A stretch of DNA of 64,000 nt from Casuarina equisetifolia (taxonomy: Eukaryota > Streptophyta > Magnoliopsida > Fagales > Casuarinaceae). Shown here in pieces: positions 25,230-38,119 of this stretch. Under the pieces are notes generated by a model. That model did no database searches. It saw nothing but the letters and a program-made list of their open reading frames with translations, and was not told the origin of the DNA. The number at the start of each line of letters is the position of its first letter. Positions within the stretch are counted from its first letter, which is position 1. The position numbers were made by a program, and so were the translations under genes. Location of the stretch: the NCBI GenBank assembly GCA_028551475.1, contig CM052354.1, positions 6,516,001 to 6,580,000 of the forward strand, written 5' to 3'.

Positions 25230-28150
25230 CCTGGACATCCTTGTTTTAAGAAGCTTAAACAAACGTATAAGCATTGAACATAACTTTAAATTGTAATTTG
25301 TTAAACATAAGAACTTGAAGACTGAACTGAATACAACTAAACAAATAGTAAGTATATCATTTTTTAATTCAATTAATACCAAGGCATCAAATTATCTACT
25401 AAGGTGCAAGAAAAATGCATAATACAAGCAAAAGACACTTTTAAGAAAAAGCAGCTAACATTTCAATTTCATTATCAAAATTAGAGAAAGTTGTGCAAAA
25501 GAGATTTTTATTTATTTATTTATAAATATATAAATTTTGAAAAAAAATATCATTTTGGGTGAAATTTAAAATTTTAATCTTTTTTTTTTCATAATTGTAA
25601 TCACTTTTGTAATTTTAATGTATACTTTTTTACTTTTGTACTTTTATTTTTTTAATGCAATTTGTCATTCCAGAAAATAGAAGAAATATACAATAGTTTT
25701 CTCTTTTTCAAAAAATTATTACTACTATAAAATCAAGAGAAAATAAAAAAGTAAAACCCAGCAAAATCATCTGTACGAAGGTTTGATGATCATAATGTCT
25801 CTGTCAGAAAAAGGAGTTATTATGGAAAGGCAAGAAAACATTTATACATGTCTCTAGTAGAGAAAGAAAGACAATTATATATGTCCTTTCAGGCACAGAA
25901 AAGGTAGTGGTATTGGTATACATCTAAAGGAGAAGGAAATGGTATTTTAAGATGGTCTGCGTCGAGGTTACGTGGATCCAAGAACCGGATTTGACATCTG
26001 TGATTCTTTTTTCAAAATCTTCTTTGGGTCCTTTCAAGTACAACTCCCTGAGATGCACGATATTCTGGGCAAACTTTCTTCTGTACTTCAACGTGCGTTA
26101 TCTTAACGCGCTCCACAATTCTCTCAAAATTACTGCACAAAAAGAAAGAAGGGGACGAAAATAATGTTATTTTTACAAAGTTATCATATAGATTAGAGGA
26201 TACCTTTTACAATCATTTCAAAGTGCGCATTATTGTGAAAAAGTTAGAGTTTAGTAAAGTTAAAACAAAAAATAGGTAAGTTATTTTTTCTCATTTATAA
26301 TAAAGTGTAAAGAATTTCATTATTACAGTACCTGACTTAGTTGTTGTCTGAAATCTCTTGGTCAAAAGTTTAAGATTAGGTGCATACATAAATATGTATG
26401 TTTAAAAAATCATTTTATCATGATTTAGTATTTGGGGCTAAGCTTTTTTACTTTTATTGTAGATAGTCTTATTTTAGTTAAGCTAAGACTTTTTGACTTA
26501 TTTTCCATTTATAAGGTGAAAAAGGATTTCATTACTATACTCCTTGAGAAGCTTTGCTTAAGGCACGAATTCTTTTTGTCCATGATTATAAAACGACAAA
26601 CATACAAAAAAGCAATCAGTTGAAAATTAAACAACTTGAGCTTTTCTTATTCAGGGTGCAGAATACATCGGCGCACTTGTTGAAAAGCCACAGTGTTGTT
26701 GTGTACTTCTTTTTGTTTTGAAGAACTTAGAAATCAATCTCTTTCTTAACAAACACCAGGTAGTAAAATAGTACGAGGATGTTTCGGCAAGCATGTTTTG
26801 CATCAACAATCTAAAAAAGTACATGTGTGAGCAGGTTTCCCAAGGTTTTGATTAGATTTAGACCACAAGATCCTAAACAATGTATTAGAATATATTGTTG
26901 TGCTACAGTCGGTCCTTTATAACTTAATTCACCTAATAATTACTACAAAGTATGATCACATAATATATTGTGTTTTACTTAATTTTAAAATAGAAGGTGG
27001 GATTAGCCTTTTGAGACTACTGAAGGCCTCAAATTTGTTTGCGTATAAATCGCTGCGACATTGATTGATAAGCTGATGACTTGGCTTGGAGAGCCAAGAT
27101 AACCATCCAATAAACCCCACTACTTATCGCATGCTTCCTTCTTCTCCCAACCCAATAGTCTTCCATTTATATGAACGGATTTAAGCTTTTCTAATGGAGG
27201 TTGTGATTAGATATTTGACCCATAACTTAATTGAAAAACCAAAGGTTTCTATTGCCAAAAAGTTCAATCCAAACTCTTTTTTTTAACTCTTTTATTAATT
27301 TAAGTGGAACACACTCTGCTCATGAAGGAAATGGGTTAGGTGCACATGCACCATCAAACGAATGTGCAGCTTAATTTGACTCCTATGAGTGGAAAGAATC
27401 ACTTTTTATCTGGAAAAATACTGTTGTTATCATGCAAGTTCGTGCATGTCACTTTGTCATGTCACTGTTTCCAGGCCTAAGAACTTTTAGGGTGGCTCTT
27501 CACCTTGCTTTTAAGGCACCTAAAGAAGAGTTAACTCCGATTCCTAAAGTTACCAACCCCTTTGATACCATGCTTGTTTAGGACTCAATAGGGTCAAAAA
27601 TGTAGCATGCAGTATAGCTGAAGGCAAATAGGAGAGAATATGATTTCTTTAAACTTTTTGAATATATCAAAGAAAAAACACAAAACTAATATTTCAAAAC
27701 CAACAAATGTCTTGTTCAATTAGGAGCAAGTGTTGCTTAGGACTTCTTGATCTTAGGTTTGACACCAAGTGTATGTATAACTACATGTGTTTTGAAAAAA
27801 AAAAACGTCTTAAAGACCTAATTTCTAAATTAAGAAAATTCCCAAATAGAAACTTGAAAAAGAAAATTTGGTATCTTTAATAATAACTGAACAAAACATT
27901 ACCCATTTTGAAATTTGTTTGTTCATTTGTAGCTCAATTTGAAAATTGTTTCAGTTACTCCTCTTTGGATGTTACCCGTCTAAAGCATACTCAAACTCTA
28001 CTTCAAATGCAACTTTTAGATTTTCTCTATTTAAACTAAAGTCTTTACTACTACTGTGAACACAACTTTTTATATCATTGTGGGATGTCTAGGTGTTGTT
28101 TCCTTCAAACTCCATTATACATTTGTAATCACTTTTTCTACGTTAGCCAT
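25230..28150. other. AT-rich intergenic DNA
   Basis: Mostly low-complexity AT-rich sequence. A less AT-rich patch at 25950-26130 has a minus-strand open frame of about 50 codons (including FAQNIVHLRELYLKGPK) with no family I recognise. A B-box-like TTAGGTTTGACACC occurs near 27752, and a SINE-like AAGATTAGGTGCATACAT near 26370. Confidence 0.4.
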
Positions 28151-28156
28151 CTTAAG

Positions 28157-28299
28157 GCACTAGCATCAAGTAACATCCGAATGCTTTTCGACCTGGGAGT
28201 TTAGGGTTTAAGCCTCCCTTTCTTCAATAAATCTCCTAAATCTCCCCACCCTCATCCCCAATATAAAAAAATTAAATAAAAAAAGAAGCACTAGCATCA
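28157..28299 (+). mobile_element. Short SINE insertion with 12-bp target-site duplication
   Basis: The direct repeat GCACTAGCATCA occurs exactly at 28157-28168 and 28288-28299. Between them lie about 119 bp with a B-box-like AGGGTTTAAGCCTCCC, a pyrimidine-rich region (CTCCTAAATCTCCCCACCC) and an A-rich 3' end. Perfect flanking repeats plus an A-rich tail and a Pol III-type B box are the signature of a target-primed SINE insertion. The A box is not obvious, so the copy may be 5'-truncated. Confidence 0.65.
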
Positions 28300-31200
28300 G
28301 TTCATCCACTGTTTATATAAATTTTGGTTGGAAAACTCACTTTTTCTATTTTAGTTGCTTATTTTTGAGAAATATGATATGTTTGCTTACTTATTTTTTG
28401 TCTATTCTACAAAACTAACTTTTTTTTTTATACAAAGTATTACTAATCTCTTTTTATAAAAATCTAGAGTTGGCTCCATCTCTCTTCTCACAAAGTTATT
28501 TGGAGAAATTGCAATGCTTTACCTATTTCAAATCATTGCGGTTTTCAGTAATATGGCTAATCAAATGGGTGTAGGTCATGAGGATTCTACCAAAATTTCT
28601 TGAACAAAAATGAAAATAGATAATTTAACCTAATTCTGAACTACAGCTAGTGTAATTCATGCTTAAAGTAAATGCCACACGTCGTACGTATCCACTTAAA
28701 GAAACTTCAACACCTCCCCATGCCATAATTGGTTGGTTTGAATGTTTGGGTTTGGATAATTCGACACATGTTGTAATTAATATTTAGAAGTAAATTTCAA
28801 AAACCATTGTGCTTATCCATTTAACAAACTTCAACTACTCAATTTTAACAATTTCAACGCCTACACTTGCCAAAGTCGGTTGGTTTGAATGTTTGGAATT
28901 GCTTGTCTAGTGTTGATGGAGAGAGCACAAGCCAATAGTTTAACAACTCAACGGCTGTTTTCCGTTCTTTGCTGAATTTTCTCATGCCTATTACGTCAGT
29001 ATTCAATACCAAGTTGCTCCTGTTAGGTAGGCCATGTTGAAGTAAAAGCTACCATCTCTCTTAAGAAAACAACACTCTTTACTTTAGACCTTTGAACTCC
29101 GGGCCACTTTCGTCTTATGCACTACGACTTTACGAACCTTCTCTTCTCTCAATGAGAGTTGCATACGTTTGCTTTGGTCTACTCCTAATTTACGCGTTCC
29201 TTTGTGATGACCAAAGCGAATTGAAGGACTTCTTCGATAATCACGAAGTCCTAGTCTAGGCTCGATGCATTTTTCAATGACCTTCTGTGAATGCCTAAGG
29301 AATACCTCTTCAATATTTCTTCGGTAAATCACAAAGCAAAGTCCTGTTTGGATCGGAAAGTTCTCAACAAATAACCATAGTTAGCCAAGCTGTCTACATC
29401 AATTGCGGGAATTTCAAAAGTAGATTGGTCGTTCAAATGTTGCTGTACTTTCACTGAATTACTTTGAACTTGTCAATAGTCTTTTTTGTTTTCTCAATAG
29501 AATGGTTAGTTTGGATCAACATAATTTAAAGTACAGAAATATAAAGGCATATTCTAACATTACAAAAGTTACTATAATTATAAAAGAAAATAATTAAAAG
29601 ATTCTTAATAACTTGTTGATAGCTTTTAACCTTCAAGTTAAGGTGTTTTTAAAGTAGTTCACAAGGATTTCTTGTTCTTTCGAAAGGAAACACATACGGC
29701 ATGGAATATGTGAAAGCCAACTAAATTTTTATATTTTGTCGGAGAAAAAGAACCCTAACTTTATTTATGTTTCTTCTTATCATATTAAACTGTTAAACAT
29801 CATCTATAACTTTCCCTTATTTTAAGAAGAAGTTAATTTGGTCAATCATTTACTGCACTTATTTAAAGATCTCAAACAATTATATTATCAGTTCGCTATT
29901 ACTAATATATACAAAGAGATTTTTTGAAACTTTAAATAGAGTACATTATCCAACATAGGGTTAGATACCCAATACGGCACTCAATTTTAAACACCTTAAC
30001 AAAAATGTCCGTACATGGACAAACCAACAATCTTATGATATAACAAGCAAATAAATAACAAAATTTGGGTGAATCTCTCAAAAATCAAAGATTCTAGTGA
30101 TTCAATTATTGCAAATATATTTCAAATTCATTACTTTTCCTGTAGTTCAGTTGAAGTTACTGAGAGATCTTCACCTAAATGATGAAAGTTTAAAACACGC
30201 GATTCCTTGACTAAGCAATAATTACTATTATTGTTGTGAGTGGTTTTTGAGATACAATGTACATGAAATGAGGGAAGGAGTTGACGGAACCAAGATATGT
30301 TTGGCGTGTGATATATTTAAATCAAGGACCAAGAAGAGGGGGTCCATTCTAGGAGACAATAGAGGCTACAACACCATAGTGGAGCCAATGAAGCATAGAC
30401 GGGGAACGGCTAAAAGAAAAAGAAGAGGGCCGTCCAGGGTGGGTGAAGAAGACAAGAGTGGGGCCCTCCGCCGCAGCACCATCTCCCACTTGCTTCATTT
30501 CCCCTCGTTTTTGTTAATTTTGATGAAACTTGTCCCCTCTGTTAATGTCTTGGCTTAACCAAATCTGGTCAACTTCTCCTCCTCCCTTAACCATGGTTAG
30601 ATTGGAACCCACCAAGTCCAACCCCACCCACAACCTCACCTTTTCTGGGGTTCATTTCTCAAATGTTTCACATGACGCTCCGTCACACTTTTGCTCACAT
30701 CTCCACGCGCCACTTCCCCAACGCCATCTTATGCAGGAGTTGGACTTGTAAATGTTGATCAATTTCCTACAAATTATAGGCTATTCTATAGAGAAATCAC
30801 AACACAAAATTTATTAAAAAAAAAAGTGTCATGTATTGGAGGAAATTTTAAAATAAAATAAAAAAACATGTTCTGAGCCAAGTCCATGTTATTTTAGGGT
30901 TTTTATTAAATAAGAATCATGATTTAGACTAGTGTCCATAATTTTAGAGTTAAGTTGTATGATATGGTGTATGAAAATTACGAGAAATTATTATAGTAAG
31001 TATGTCTGTTTCTTTTAAATTATAACTTATAATAAAAAAAATAATAACACATTTAAAATTTATTTTCAATATTTAAGAATCATGATTTTAGACTGATATT
31101 AAAGTAAAATTATTCTATAAGAATGTCTTCCTTTTTATATGGAACTTGTAAGATATGAGGTACAAATTCAACTTATTTTCTACCTATACCTGCTTATCAT

Positions 31201-31550
31201 GCAATGAACCCAAAAGCATATTTTTCTATTTCATAAGCAATGATTAGTCAAACTTGTAAATCTTCAAAAAAAAAAAATGAGCGAGAGAGAATGAGTGTTT
31301 CAATCCCAAACCATGTTATTTTAACATTTTAGACTCATGTTCATCCAAACATTAAACAAAAGGATCAAACTTTGTTTAGGACACAATGTGATTGCACTAT
31401 TGTCCCAAATCTTTTGCAAAAAAGAAATGAAGTGAGAGCGTCGCGTCGAAGTCACTCTCCGCGGACGCGAGTAAGAGATGGATCGCCAGGTTCTTCGTCT
31501 CCGAGCACAAGAAAGCAATATAAAAGATTTGTGAAGCTATTAATATTTTA
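28300..31550. other. Intergenic DNA upstream of the clade-A AHL gene
   Basis: Mostly AT-rich. A GC-richer patch at about 30250-30750 lies 1.2-1.7 kb upstream of the AHL start and may be a distal promoter element. Short inverted repeats occur near 29190-29250 (for example AGGACTTC paired with GAAGTCCT). No gene was recognised. Confidence 0.45.
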
Positions 31551-31553
31551 AGA

Positions 31554-31997
31554 GCATATATTTAAACTTTTCGTGTGAGAGAAATGACTGCGTTTTGAGT
31601 CTTTCTCTCCCTCACCACCCCTCTCCATACCTCTCTCTGCTTCCTTCTTCCTCGCCCGCCCTCCCTTTCTCTGCACTCGATCTTCGTCTTCTTGTCGTCC
31701 CTTTTCTTTATTTTTCTTTAAAAAAAGGAAGAGAAACAGAAACAGAAACAGAAAGAAACTCTTGTCAAATCTAGGCTTCGAGTTTCGGAGCTCTCTGTCT
31801 CCTTCTCTCTCTACCTCTCTCTTGCCATCACTCTCTCTCTCTTTCTTTTCTATATCCTTCTCTTTTTCTTAATATTTTCCCACTTCCCTTAAAATAAACA
31901 AAAGCTAAAAAAAAATAACAGTCTAGGTTTTTTAATTCGAGTATTTTTAATATTTTCCTTGTTTTCTGTTTTCCTTTTGTTTCCCTTTGATGTGTCT
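31554..31997 (+). promoter_or_regulatory. Putative core promoter and CT-rich 5' leader of the clade-A AHL gene
   Basis: A TATA-like CATATATTTAAAC lies at about 31554-31566. It is followed by a long CT-rich leader (31600-31870, repeated CTCTCT) typical of plant regulatory-gene 5' UTRs. Upstream ATGs are visible: a 4-codon frame at 31584-31598, and an ATG at 31990-31992 that opens an 8-codon frame (31990-32016) overlapping the main start out of frame. The transcription start is inferred from the TATA-like motif only. Confidence 0.45.
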
Positions 31998-32894
31998 ATG
32001 GCTGGTTTGGATTTAGGCCCTGCTTCTCGTTACGTTCATCCGCTTCATAGGCCGGATTTCAACCTTCAACTACAACAGCAGCAGCAGCAGCAGCAACAGC
32101 AACAGCAGCAACAAGATTCGGAGGATGAGAACAACCGGGGTGGGCAGTACTCCGGGGAGGATGGTCAGCACCAAGGGCTGGAGCTTGTGGCTGGAAACTC
32201 AGGTGGCCCAGGTGACATCGTGGCGAGGCGTCCCCGTGGACGGCCACCTGGATCCAAAAACAAGCCGAAGCCTCCGGTGATAATAACCAGAGAGAGCGCA
32301 AACACGCTGAGAGCCCATATTCTGGAGGTGGGTAATGGGTGCGATGTGTTCGAGTGCGTGGCGACCTATGCGCGTCGTAGACAGCGCGGGATCTGTATTC
32401 TTAGTGGAAGTGGCACCGTCACCAATGTCAGCCTTAGGCAGCCGGCCGCGGCAGGGGCGATAGTCACGCTCCATGGGAGGTTTGAGATACTATCTCTCTC
32501 CGGATCATTTCTGCCTCCCCCGGCTCCTCCTGGGGCCACCAGCTTGACCATTTTCTTGGCTGGGGGACAAGGCCAGGTGGTGGGAGGGAGTGTGGTGGGT
32601 GAGTTGACTGCGGCAGGCCCGGTTATCGTCATCGCAGCGTCGTTCACTAACGTTGCTTACGAGCGATTGCCGCTGGATGAAGAAGAGCAGCTTCAGATGC
32701 AGCCTCCTGCGTCTCAGAGTTCTGGTGGTGGTGGAAGTGGCGGGGGTGGCGGCAGCGGAGGCGTGGGGAACAACCCTTTTTCAGACCCGTCTGCAGGCTT
32801 TCCTTTCTTGAATTTGCCACTCAATATGCCGCCCAATGTTCAGCTGCCAGTTGATGGGTGGGGAAACAATTCGGCACCCCGCGGGCCGTTTTGA
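31998..32894 (+). CDS. AT-hook motif nuclear-localized protein, clade A / type I (AHL21/AHL23-like)
   Basis: Intronless gene, 298 aa, as usual for clade-A AHLs. The start [14 protein letters not shown] matches the conserved N-terminus of the AHL21/AHL23 group; an in-frame TTG extension at 31959 is discarded. Parts in order: a run of 14 glutamines (26-39), an acidic stretch, one AT-hook ([14 protein letters not shown], 77-90) for the minor groove of AT-rich DNA, a PPC/DUF296 domain (about 96-222) with the LRAHILEV start and the GRFEIL core (160-165) needed for partner binding, a Ser/Gly linker (241-257), and the conserved tail LPVDGWG...RGPF. These proteins act in the nucleus, often at matrix-attachment regions, as oligomers controlling hypocotyl growth, flowering or floral patterning (GIANT KILLER is AHL21). 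It could interact with the clade-B AHL encoded 16 kb away. Family certainty is very high; orthology to AHL21 versus AHL23 is open. Confidence 0.97.
   Translation: MAGLDLGPASRYVHPLHRPDFNLQLQQQQQQQQQQQQQQDSEDENNRGGQYSGEDGQHQGLELVAGNSGGPGDIVARRPRGRPPGSKNKPKPPVIITRESANTLRAHILEVGNGCDVFECVATYARRRQRGICILSGSGTVTNVSLRQPAAAGAIVTLHGRFEILSLSGSFLPPPAPPGATSLTIFLAGGQGQVVGGSVVGELTAAGPVIVIAASFTNVAYERLPLDEEEQLQMQPPASQSSGGGGSGGGGGSGGVGNNPFSDPSAGFPFLNLPLNMPPNVQLPVDGWGNNSAPRGPF
32073..32114 (+). repeat. CAG/CAA polyglutamine tract in the AHL coding region
   Basis: Fourteen consecutive glutamine codons (nine CAG, five CAA). CAA interruptions reduce slippage, but the six-CAG core is a candidate for length polymorphism. 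Arabidopsis relatives have His/Gly-rich sequence here instead. Confidence 0.95.
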
Positions 32895-33050
32895 GGAATG
32901 GAGGTGTTCCGGGTGTTTGATGTATTTGTGATCTTTCGGGTTAGGAGGATTTGATGACTTTCTTGGAGGTGTTTGCATTGGAGGAGAGGCTTCTGGGATT
33001 TTTCATAAAAGGTCAGGAAATTCATGGACTGTATCATCACCGTAGTCATG

Positions 33051-33078
33051 TTCTTCTTCTTCTTCTTCTTCTTCTTCA
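33051..33078. repeat. (TTC)n microsatellite in the presumed 3' UTR of the AHL gene
   Basis: About nine TTC triplets, roughly 160 bp after the stop codon, followed by further imperfect TTC-rich sequence to about 33145. Likely transcribed as 3' UTR. Confidence 0.9.
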
Positions 33079-33199
33079 ACACCACCTTCTTCTCCTGCTT
33101 CTGTACGTTGATGTTGTAGCCAATCTTCCTTCTTCTACTACTACCGTTTTCTTTTTTACTTTTTGTCTCTTTGATTTCTGGAAATAGCCTTCTGTGATG

Positions 33200-36100
33200 G
33201 TGAACTTGTACTGTGAAATGGTGAGGATTCAGGTTTTCTCTATCACTGTGTCATGGTGTTTATCAACTTGCAGTAACAAAACTCTCGCTGATACTAACAG
33301 ATCAGCTAGGTTTTTCTTTGTTTTGGACTAGGTTTTCTATTTTTAGATCATCCATAATAATATGTCCCTAGCTTTCTCCTTAATTTTCATTTATTGAAAC
33401 CTTTCCATTAATTGCATCTTACAAGATTTGGAAGCATGGGACTGTGCCTTTTGCATTTTTTCCACAAAATAATAACTACAACAGCGTAAAAACTAATCAA
33501 GAACAAGGGTGTTTCCTGGGGTTTCGGTTCCTCTTCTTGTATGGACTTCGTGTTGGCTTCAAGTTAGCACAAGTCACATTGAGCACACAGGCAACAGGTC
33601 CTTTAGCTAGTTGATGATAACTCATGCATTACTTGTATGCTCTATCAATTAGTTCAATGGAGATGGACGGCAATAGGTGTTGTCTGTCAGGCAACAAGAT
33701 TGGCCAGTGTTTGAATCTAGTTCTCATGGCCGAAACGGGAATCAAGAGGCGTTTTAGACTACCCAATTGAAGATCTAGTTCTGTAAACTTGGTGTATGGC
33801 CTACAAGATCCATTTTACTGAGGAAAGAGTCAACCACTTAGGCATTTCCTCGGAACCTGGATTTCATGGCCCTCACCAAAACATCTATATTTAATACTCT
33901 CAACAACTGTTTGGGTTGGAAACAGCCAGGAACTGTGGCCACTGATGTCTTTACAAGCTCGAGAGCCCTCCATGTTTCCATTGAGGCGACTAACATATAT
34001 ATACACGTATATATGCATTCTCTCGAGGCAGTAGCTTAAAAATCTATCGAACATGGTTTTAAAAGAATAGATCTAGAGTCAGTTTCCTCGTGCTGCAATC
34101 CTTTTTTTGTGAGTATTGTATTAACTCTTAAAGTTTTCTGTCTGAGATATACAAGTTAGTGAGACCAATAAACTATTGAACTCTAAGTTAGGTTGGCAGC
34201 AGACTGAGATATCGTGAAAACATAGATGTCAACTGATTTTAATTGTTCTCCACTTCAGATGATTACGCGAGGTGCCATTGATGAAACAAATTCCCATGGT
34301 TCTTATCTCTCACCAAGTGTTTTTGATTCCTTAAAGCATTTAACGAGTGGAATATGCTTAAGATATCTTCTTCTTACTTTTCGGGCCAACTCTTAGGTTA
34401 AGCTATTAATGAAGCTACCTTTAGCTTGCGTGACTGATACAGTTTTCACATAATACAAGATTTAGCTTGCATGACTGAGAAAGGACCTACCGTTTTGTAC
34501 TCCAGAAAAGGATGAAGATTTAGAGATTGTCTCTAGAGAGTCAATAACTTGTCAATTGAAATGTAACCTTTGCATTCTGCAGAAGCATTTGTGGCTTCTG
34601 TAAATTGCATTGTACTATCTCCTGCAAAGTACGATACTTGAAGTTCCAGTCTCAAATCCTGCAACTTTAGCATTTTTTGATTTCTCCAACACCCATTTGA
34701 TGATATATTTTTAAAATTTCTTAGTCCCAAGTTCGACATGTGAATGATATATTTATGCATGCAAAAATCATCTCTATAGAAGCTTAGAATAATAATAATA
34801 ATAATAATAATAATAAAGAGTTTCTTTAAAGAAGTGCCCTTCAGAGAGCAACTTTTTCTTACACCCAAGGAATATAAATACCTTACTAATGTGGGCTTTT
34901 ACTTTACTCTTGACGATGGTACAAGAATCTTTTGAGTATACCTATTATTAACGGTTTGGTTTTTACGAGATAATGGCAATCCTTCTATTTCTTTCAAGAA
35001 AAGAAACACCTATTCTTTCATTCATCGGATGTCAAAACTGAAATCCACGGAATGACAGAAAGTCTGCTTAAAGTAATCGGTACTTGTTTTACCAATTCAT
35101 GTGATTTAGTAGGTAAGACATATCAGACCACCTCAGAAGACTGGGTATGTTTGTTCATACGTGTAGACGATGAGGGACAAGAGCGGGAGAAGAAAACGAG
35201 GATGCAGAAATGGTTTGTGGTACTCCAAGGGTCGTTAGAAGTTAGGAGGTAAAGATCTTAGCTTACCGGTAATTGAAGAAGTGCGAGTGTGGTGGAATTA
35301 TTGTCTAACCATAAGAAATTGACTGCGGTAAACAAAGAGGAGCTGACCAGGTCGTCTCTGTAATATACTACCCAGCTATCCATGGCCACACCATTTGATT
35401 CCAAGCTGTCACCTTTACGAGCAATCAAGAGCAAATGAAGTTTATTTTAATGAAGCTTCTGGCAAACTAGTAGCAACTTTAACCACATTTAGGGGACTTA
35501 TTTATGGTTAATTGGGTGTTGTGACCAGTAAATGTGAGACAATAATGATGACAAAAGTACTACGGATTCGTTTTAGTGCTGGTCTCATGGGGCTTGTTTC
35601 AAAAACAGTGGCTGCATAATTTTCTGATATTCAGAAGATCCAAATCTTGATGAACATCAAACTAAATATTTTATGAATCATCCAAGCCACAACATAATAA
35701 TATATGATCTTAAGATAGATGTATTAAGAAATGATGGTGTCCCAAATGTCGTGAACAGTACTTATAACATACAAAATGTGTCATGATAGGCATCGGCTGA
35801 AAGTCATGTGGTAATAATGTTGACCGTGGAGTTAAAAATGCAGAAATCGAAGCTGAAAGGCAAGTTGATGCAGACATGGACATATACACCTGGAGGGAGA
35901 GGGCGAGTTGTACGGTGGTGGTGAACGTCATTTTCTGGGGAACTTCAGGGAAAGACAGTCTAGTGATTTGAATGATGTATTTCAAGTCTAGGCAAGTAGT
36001 TGCAAGTTTTAGGGTCAACCTTCCTGGTTGTCTGTCACTGAACAATCTTTTGCAGGATCCCAGGGCTAGGGCTCCTGGGAAACATCTTTGACACTCAATG

Positions 36101-38110
36101 GCATGCCTTGGATCTTTGTTCAGACCAGTTGATCCAAGCTAATCTACACCATCCATGATTGGATCTATAAGTTCTAGGTTTATTCGGACCAATTAATGAA
36201 GAACATTCATTACAAGTGACTTGAAATATAGAAGTATGCCCTCATTCTTCTGTATAATAGTTTTTAAACTTAGATTCTGCTTCAGTTGGGTACTAAACAA
36301 GTTAAATTTCTATGGAAATAATCTTCACAGATTTCTCCTGGAGATGCTATCAATGCCGTTGTTTCTTGGATATGGTGTCCAATCTTCTGCAATGTAAGAG
36401 GCTGAAGATGGTCACTAGTTAGACCCAGAAACAAGTTTAGGGTCTCCAGAAGATTGAGTAACATCCTACACACGAAAAGGGAGAGGTTGCAAGGGCTTTG
36501 GATGGGACTAGGGAATCGAGGTGTTGGGGAATGTATATCGGGAAAAGGGAGGCTTGATATGCCTTTATTTTTTCATCAACCCAGTCCAGTCTCGAACTAT
36601 GACTCCAATTTTCCCAGCAAACAAACGGAAAACGAAAAACTAAGGGCTTTCGTAAAATATTAGAATTGATACCGTTTTCAAGAGAAAGAAAACAAATGGT
36701 GCCAACTTTTCTGACCTGATCGTAAAAGGAAAGATCTCGCAATTTCTTCTCGTTTTTGTTGCAGCTTCTTGAATTAAGCTTCATCCAATCTTTCCTCACA
36801 ATTGAGGCATCATTCTAGGTTCATTTGAAAGTGATGGTTTTGTATTTTTATCGTCCAATTAACATTGTTTGCCGCCTTTGTTTTGGGGACGACGATGGGC
36901 AACATGTCAACATGTCAATGTTTGCTAGGAAGTATGCTTTCGTCCTTGTATTTGCTGATAAATTTCGGTGTACCTTCCTTGAAAAGAGCCATAATTTTTA
37001 AGAAAGAACAGCGCAACCAACGTTTCTTATTTGCAGTTCATATGTATGTTCCACGCCAATCAATATAAAATGTTGAAACCTTGGATTCGCAGGAACGTCC
37101 ATTGTTGGGCAACCACAAGCATACTTGAGAACCTTGAGGCTTGGGCCAAAGGTGTCGAGCAGCACACGGGCTGAGGCTTTGTAGTTAAGATCCTCCTTCG
37201 ACCTTAACTAGAACAATGATTATTTCTAGGAATTCTTGGTTCCTTAGTTCTCAAAAGAGTTCGTAACTCCAAGGCTCGGATTTTGCAAGAAGCTCAACAT
37301 TTCGATATTTGAAGTAAAGAACTTAAAGGATTCAGCATGGAAACAAAAATAACGGTGTACAGATTGCTAGATTTAGGTTGGAACCGGCTTAGAGGAAGAT
37401 AGAACAGAACCCTTCCATGAGTACATTTATTCACGAAGAAAAGATGTGACTGGTTGAGAAGACAGACATCAAGACTCCTAGGGAACCATTTCTAGGAAGA
37501 AATCAAGGGCAAAATGTCTGGAAGGAGTGATCGAAGCTGTGTTTACTTTCACAAGATGGTTAAGATGAAGTGAGTGTCAAAATCATCAACTGCATTTGTA
37601 CTGATTTTAGAGATTCAAACATCCCTTCGTAGGATGTGAATGACCAGAATCCAGGGTGGGATGTATGCGTGATGAATTGGAACACTTGTTTGAACCTGCT
37701 GCAAAGGGATGCTTTCCCTCCCACAACGGTAAAGGGATTAGGCGTGATGGATGTTACAAATCAATGAAGGGAAACGCTGAATATGGGAAATTAAGGTAGA
37801 AAAGAGGAGGATTACAGACACTAAATAACTTCTCGAAACACTTACAAACAAAGGCTAAAACACCAGTCATTTATGCTTTTTGTGTACCCACATATTAAGT
37901 ATTCATTTCTTTAAGATGACCTCTAGACAATCCATGGTTATAGGAATGACAACTTTTATAATTTTATACTTCTAAACTAGTCAATTAGTTACTATTTTGG
38001 CTTTTGGGGAGACTGTCAACAACTTGACATATGATTTAATGCAGTAAATCTATAGTTATTGTTCAGTTTTGGATTCTGTAATTAAGTAATATATGTGCTT
38101 TATGTATTCT
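33200..38110. other. Intergenic DNA, no recognisable genes
   Basis: Only short frames are present; the longest, about 110 codons at 34533-34868, 35710-36045 and 36437-36799 on the minus strand, show no family motif. An (AAT)n run lies at 34788-34816. Confidence 0.5.
34788..34816. repeat. (AAT)n microsatellite
   Basis: Nearly ten uninterrupted AAT triplets. Confidence 0.95.
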
Positions 38111-38119
38111 TTTGGATAA

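Noticed and set aside
29084-29332. Frame with local inverted repeats, considered as an RNA gene or transposon end
   Set aside because: Stems are short and interrupted and no known RNA or terminal motif is present.
31959-31997. N-terminal extension of the clade-A AHL frame
   Set aside because: It begins at TTG, not ATG, and the family start MAGLDLG is at 31998.
32059-32647. 80-93-codon minus-strand frames over the AHL gene
   Set aside because: Shadows of a GC-rich coding region; alanine-, proline- and arginine-rich without family motifs.
35710-36045. 111-codon minus-strand frame
   Set aside because: No domain recognised and no neighbouring exons.
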